Below are positions 15,661 to 17,010 of a stretch of 17,010 nucleotides of DNA, piece after piece; the stretch's first letter is position 1; each line of letters starts with the position of its first letter. The DNA is from SURF-24 sp964537965. GTDB taxonomy: Bacteria > Bacteroidota > Ignavibacteria > Ignavibacteriales > SURF-24. The position numbers were made by a program, and so were the translations under genes. The notes under the pieces were generated by a model. It was not told where the DNA came from and did not search any database. It saw only the letters and a program-made list of their open reading frames with translations. The stretch is from assembly GCA_964537965.1 (NCBI GenBank), contig CAZIDB010000098.1:1-17010 (forward strand). The letters are read 5' to 3'.

Positions 15661-16713
15661 ATGGATTCGGTTACACTAACAGAAATAAAAAGACAGCAAA
15701 AAGGCTGGAAGGAAGCGTTCAAATATTTAGATAGCAAAAATGAAAGTGTAAAAGAAAAATTTCTTAAGTATAAAAACAAATCCTGGATTTTTACCGGCTG
15801 CGGCACTTCACTTTATATTGCACAAACAGCAAGCTATTGCTTCACTAAAATAACCGGCATTCAATCAAAAGCTGTTGCCGCATCGGAAATTATAATCTCT
15901 CCTGAAATTATTTTCCCAACAAATGATTTTGTTCTTGTTCCTATTTCAAGATCGGGAACAACGACAGAAATTGTAATGGCTGCAAAAAAATCCGCTAAAG
16001 AATTTTCAATACCAACAATTGCAGTTTCATGCTCCTCAGAATCTGAACTTGCAGGTGAATGTGATAATGCGATTACATTTCCTTTCCAAAGAGAGGAAAG
16101 TGTTGTAATGACAGGTTCATTCCTTACAATGCTGCTGAGTATAATTCATTTCGCGTTAGAACTTTCGAAAGACACAAATGAAAAATTGAGAAGTGAACTG
16201 ACCACATTGCCGGATGAAAGCGAAAAGCTCATGCTTTCAAATGAATTATACATAAAAGGAATAGCGGGCAAACTTGATCTTAATGAATTTGTGTTCCTTG
16301 GTCAGGGCCCGATGTATGGCCTTGCAAATGAAGCTGCCCTTAAAATGCAGGAGATGACAATTTCTGTTGCGCAGGGTTACAATACTTTAGAATACAGGCA
16401 TGGTCCAAAATCTACCTGTACAGAAAATACTCTTGCTGCTGTTATGTTATCGGATAATGGATTTGACCTGGAAGCAAAGTTAATTCCTGAGTTGAAAGAC
16501 TTTGGTGCTTCAACATTGGTTTTGTATTCTGATACGGAAAGGGAGCATGTTAATAAAGCAGATTTCAAAATCGAAATTCCCAAAGGTTATTCAGATTTAC
16601 TAAAACCATTTTTTTACTTACCTCTGCTTCAGCTTCTTGGCTATTATCGTGCAATTATAAAAGGAATAAATCCCGATAGTCCGAAAAATTTAACGCAGGT
16701 TGTAAAATTTTAG
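15661..16713 (+). CDS. agaS: AgaS-type SIS-domain sugar-phosphate isomerase/deaminase
   Basis: 350 residues from the ATG at 15661, the usual AgaS length. The N-terminus TLTEIKRQQKGW matches the conserved 'T-x-x-E-I-x-x-Q-x-x-x-W' opening of the AgaS/GlmS-like group. Two SIS domains follow: the first with GCGTSLYIA (46-54) and the sugar-phosphate loop ISRSGTTTE (95-103), the second with NEAALKMQEM (223-232) and EYRHGP (244-249). AgaS proteins convert galactosamine-6-phosphate to tagatose-6-phosphate and ammonia; relatives act on other ketose/aldose phosphates or on glucosamine-6-phosphate. There is no glutaminase domain, so it is not a full glucosamine synthase. It follows the ROK regulator and precedes a PfkB-type kinase, which fits amino-sugar catabolism. 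The exact substrate is inferred from family and context. Confidence 0.75.
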   Translation: MDSVTLTEIKRQQKGWKEAFKYLDSKNESVKEKFLKYKNKSWIFTGCGTSLYIAQTASYCFTKITGIQSKAVAASEIIISPEIIFPTNDFVLVPISRSGTTTEIVMAAKKSAKEFSIPTIAVSCSSESELAGECDNAITFPFQREESVVMTGSFLTMLLSIIHFALELSKDTNEKLRSELTTLPDESEKLMLSNELYIKGIAGKLDLNEFVFLGQGPMYGLANEAALKMQEMTISVAQGYNTLEYRHGPKSTCTENTLAAVMLSDNGFDLEAKLIPELKDFGASTLVLYSDTEREHVNKADFKIEIPKGYSDLLKPFFYLPLLQLLGYYRAIIKGINPDSPKNLTQVVKF

Positions 16714-16716
16714 GAG
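16712..16716 (+). promoter_or_regulatory. Ribosome binding site before the PfkB kinase
   Basis: AGGAG overlaps the stop codon region of the SIS-protein gene and sits seven bases before a GTG at 16724, good spacing for a start. Another GTG at 16719 is out of frame with the kinase. Confidence 0.6.
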
Positions 16717-16723
16717 AAGTGAA

Positions 16724-17010
16724 GTGAAAAGGTTGGACGTTGTTGTTGTAGGTGAGCTTAATGTTGATCTGATTTTGCAGGATATCCCTTCTTTCCCTGA
16801 GCTTGGCAAAGAAAAGATTGCGGGCAATATGATTCTTACAATGGGAAGTGCCTCGGCAATTTTCGCGTCCAACATTGCAAGGCTTGGAATGAAAGTTGGC
16901 TTTGTGGGTAAGCTTGGCAAAGATAGCTTTGCTGATATTGTCCTTAATGGACTTAAAAGCAGAAACATTGAAACTTCCGGAATTATTCAGGACGATAAAG
17001 TTAAAACGGG
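16724..17010 (+). CDS. PfkB/ribokinase-family sugar kinase, N-terminal part
   Basis: About 95 codons are visible; the gene continues beyond the window. The start is a GTG with a good Shine-Dalgarno site. The translation has the PfkB N-terminal pattern: VVVVGELNVDLIL (early strand with the substrate-contacting Asn-x-Asp), then TMGSASAIFASNIARLG, which corresponds to the family's 'GG-x-x-x-N-x-A-x-x-x-A-x-L-G' signature with Gly-Ser replacing Gly-Gly, then VGFVGKLGKDSFADIV. Family members phosphorylate ribose, fructose, tagatose-6-phosphate, 2-keto-3-deoxygluconate or nucleosides. Directly after an AgaS-type gene, a tagatose-6-phosphate or related ketose kinase would complete the route to triose phosphates, which is an inference. 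The C-terminal catalytic Asp and ATP site are outside the window. Confidence 0.8.
   Translation, partial: MKRLDVVVVGELNVDLILQDIPSFPELGKEKIAGNMILTMGSASAIFASNIARLGMKVGFVGKLGKDSFADIVLNGLKSRNIETSGIIQDDKVKT

Overview
The window reads as part of one long plus-strand operon from an AT-rich, Gram-negative bacterium of the Bacteroidota/Chlorobiota/Ignavibacteriota group. Seen in the sequence: two proteins end in type IX secretion system (T9SS) type A sorting domains, one gene encodes a PorV/PorQ-type outer-membrane protein, one lipoprotein has a clear lipobox, and all four signal-peptidase-I signal peptides appear to be cut between Ala and Gln. No SusD-like protein is present, and the mix of PorV-like, beta-propeller and T9SS proteins reminds me most of Ignavibacteria. 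That placement is an inference. All twelve genes lie on the + strand. Gaps run from a 1-base overlap to about 80 bases, so no stretch over 300 bases lacks a gene. I saw no rRNA, tRNA, CRISPR array, insertion sequence or convincing terminator.

Layout. Positions 1-4043 form an envelope block: the 3' end of a PorV/PorQ-family barrel, a lipoprotein with an Ig-like domain and a beta-propeller, and a large T9SS-exported protein with calcium-loop-like motifs. Positions 4043-10491 form a glycan-hydrolysis block: a GH36-type alpha-galactosidase-like enzyme, a T9SS-exported DUF4874/DUF4832 protein, and a second, divergent clan GH-D enzyme with an extra C-terminal region. Positions 10564-17010 form an uptake, metabolism and control block: a sodium:solute symporter, a galactokinase-like GHMP kinase translationally coupled to a sugar nucleotidyltransferase, a ROK-family regulator, an AgaS-type SIS-domain sugar isomerase/deaminase, and the start of a PfkB-family sugar kinase that runs off the window.

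How it may work together (inference). An alpha-galactose- or alpha-N-acetylgalactosamine-containing glycan is bound or trimmed at the surface by the T9SS proteins and lipoprotein. The two GH36-like enzymes, which have signal peptides but no T9SS tail, release monosaccharides in the periplasm, and the symporter brings them in with sodium. Inside, the GHMP kinase and nucleotidyltransferase would activate the sugar to a 1-phosphate and then an NDP-sugar. AgaS and the PfkB kinase would handle the 6-phosphate (galactosamine/tagatose) side, and the ROK protein would sense the sugar. The locus thus resembles a polysaccharide-utilisation locus built around T9SS rather than a visible SusC/SusD pair. 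The exact glycan cannot be read from the sequence.
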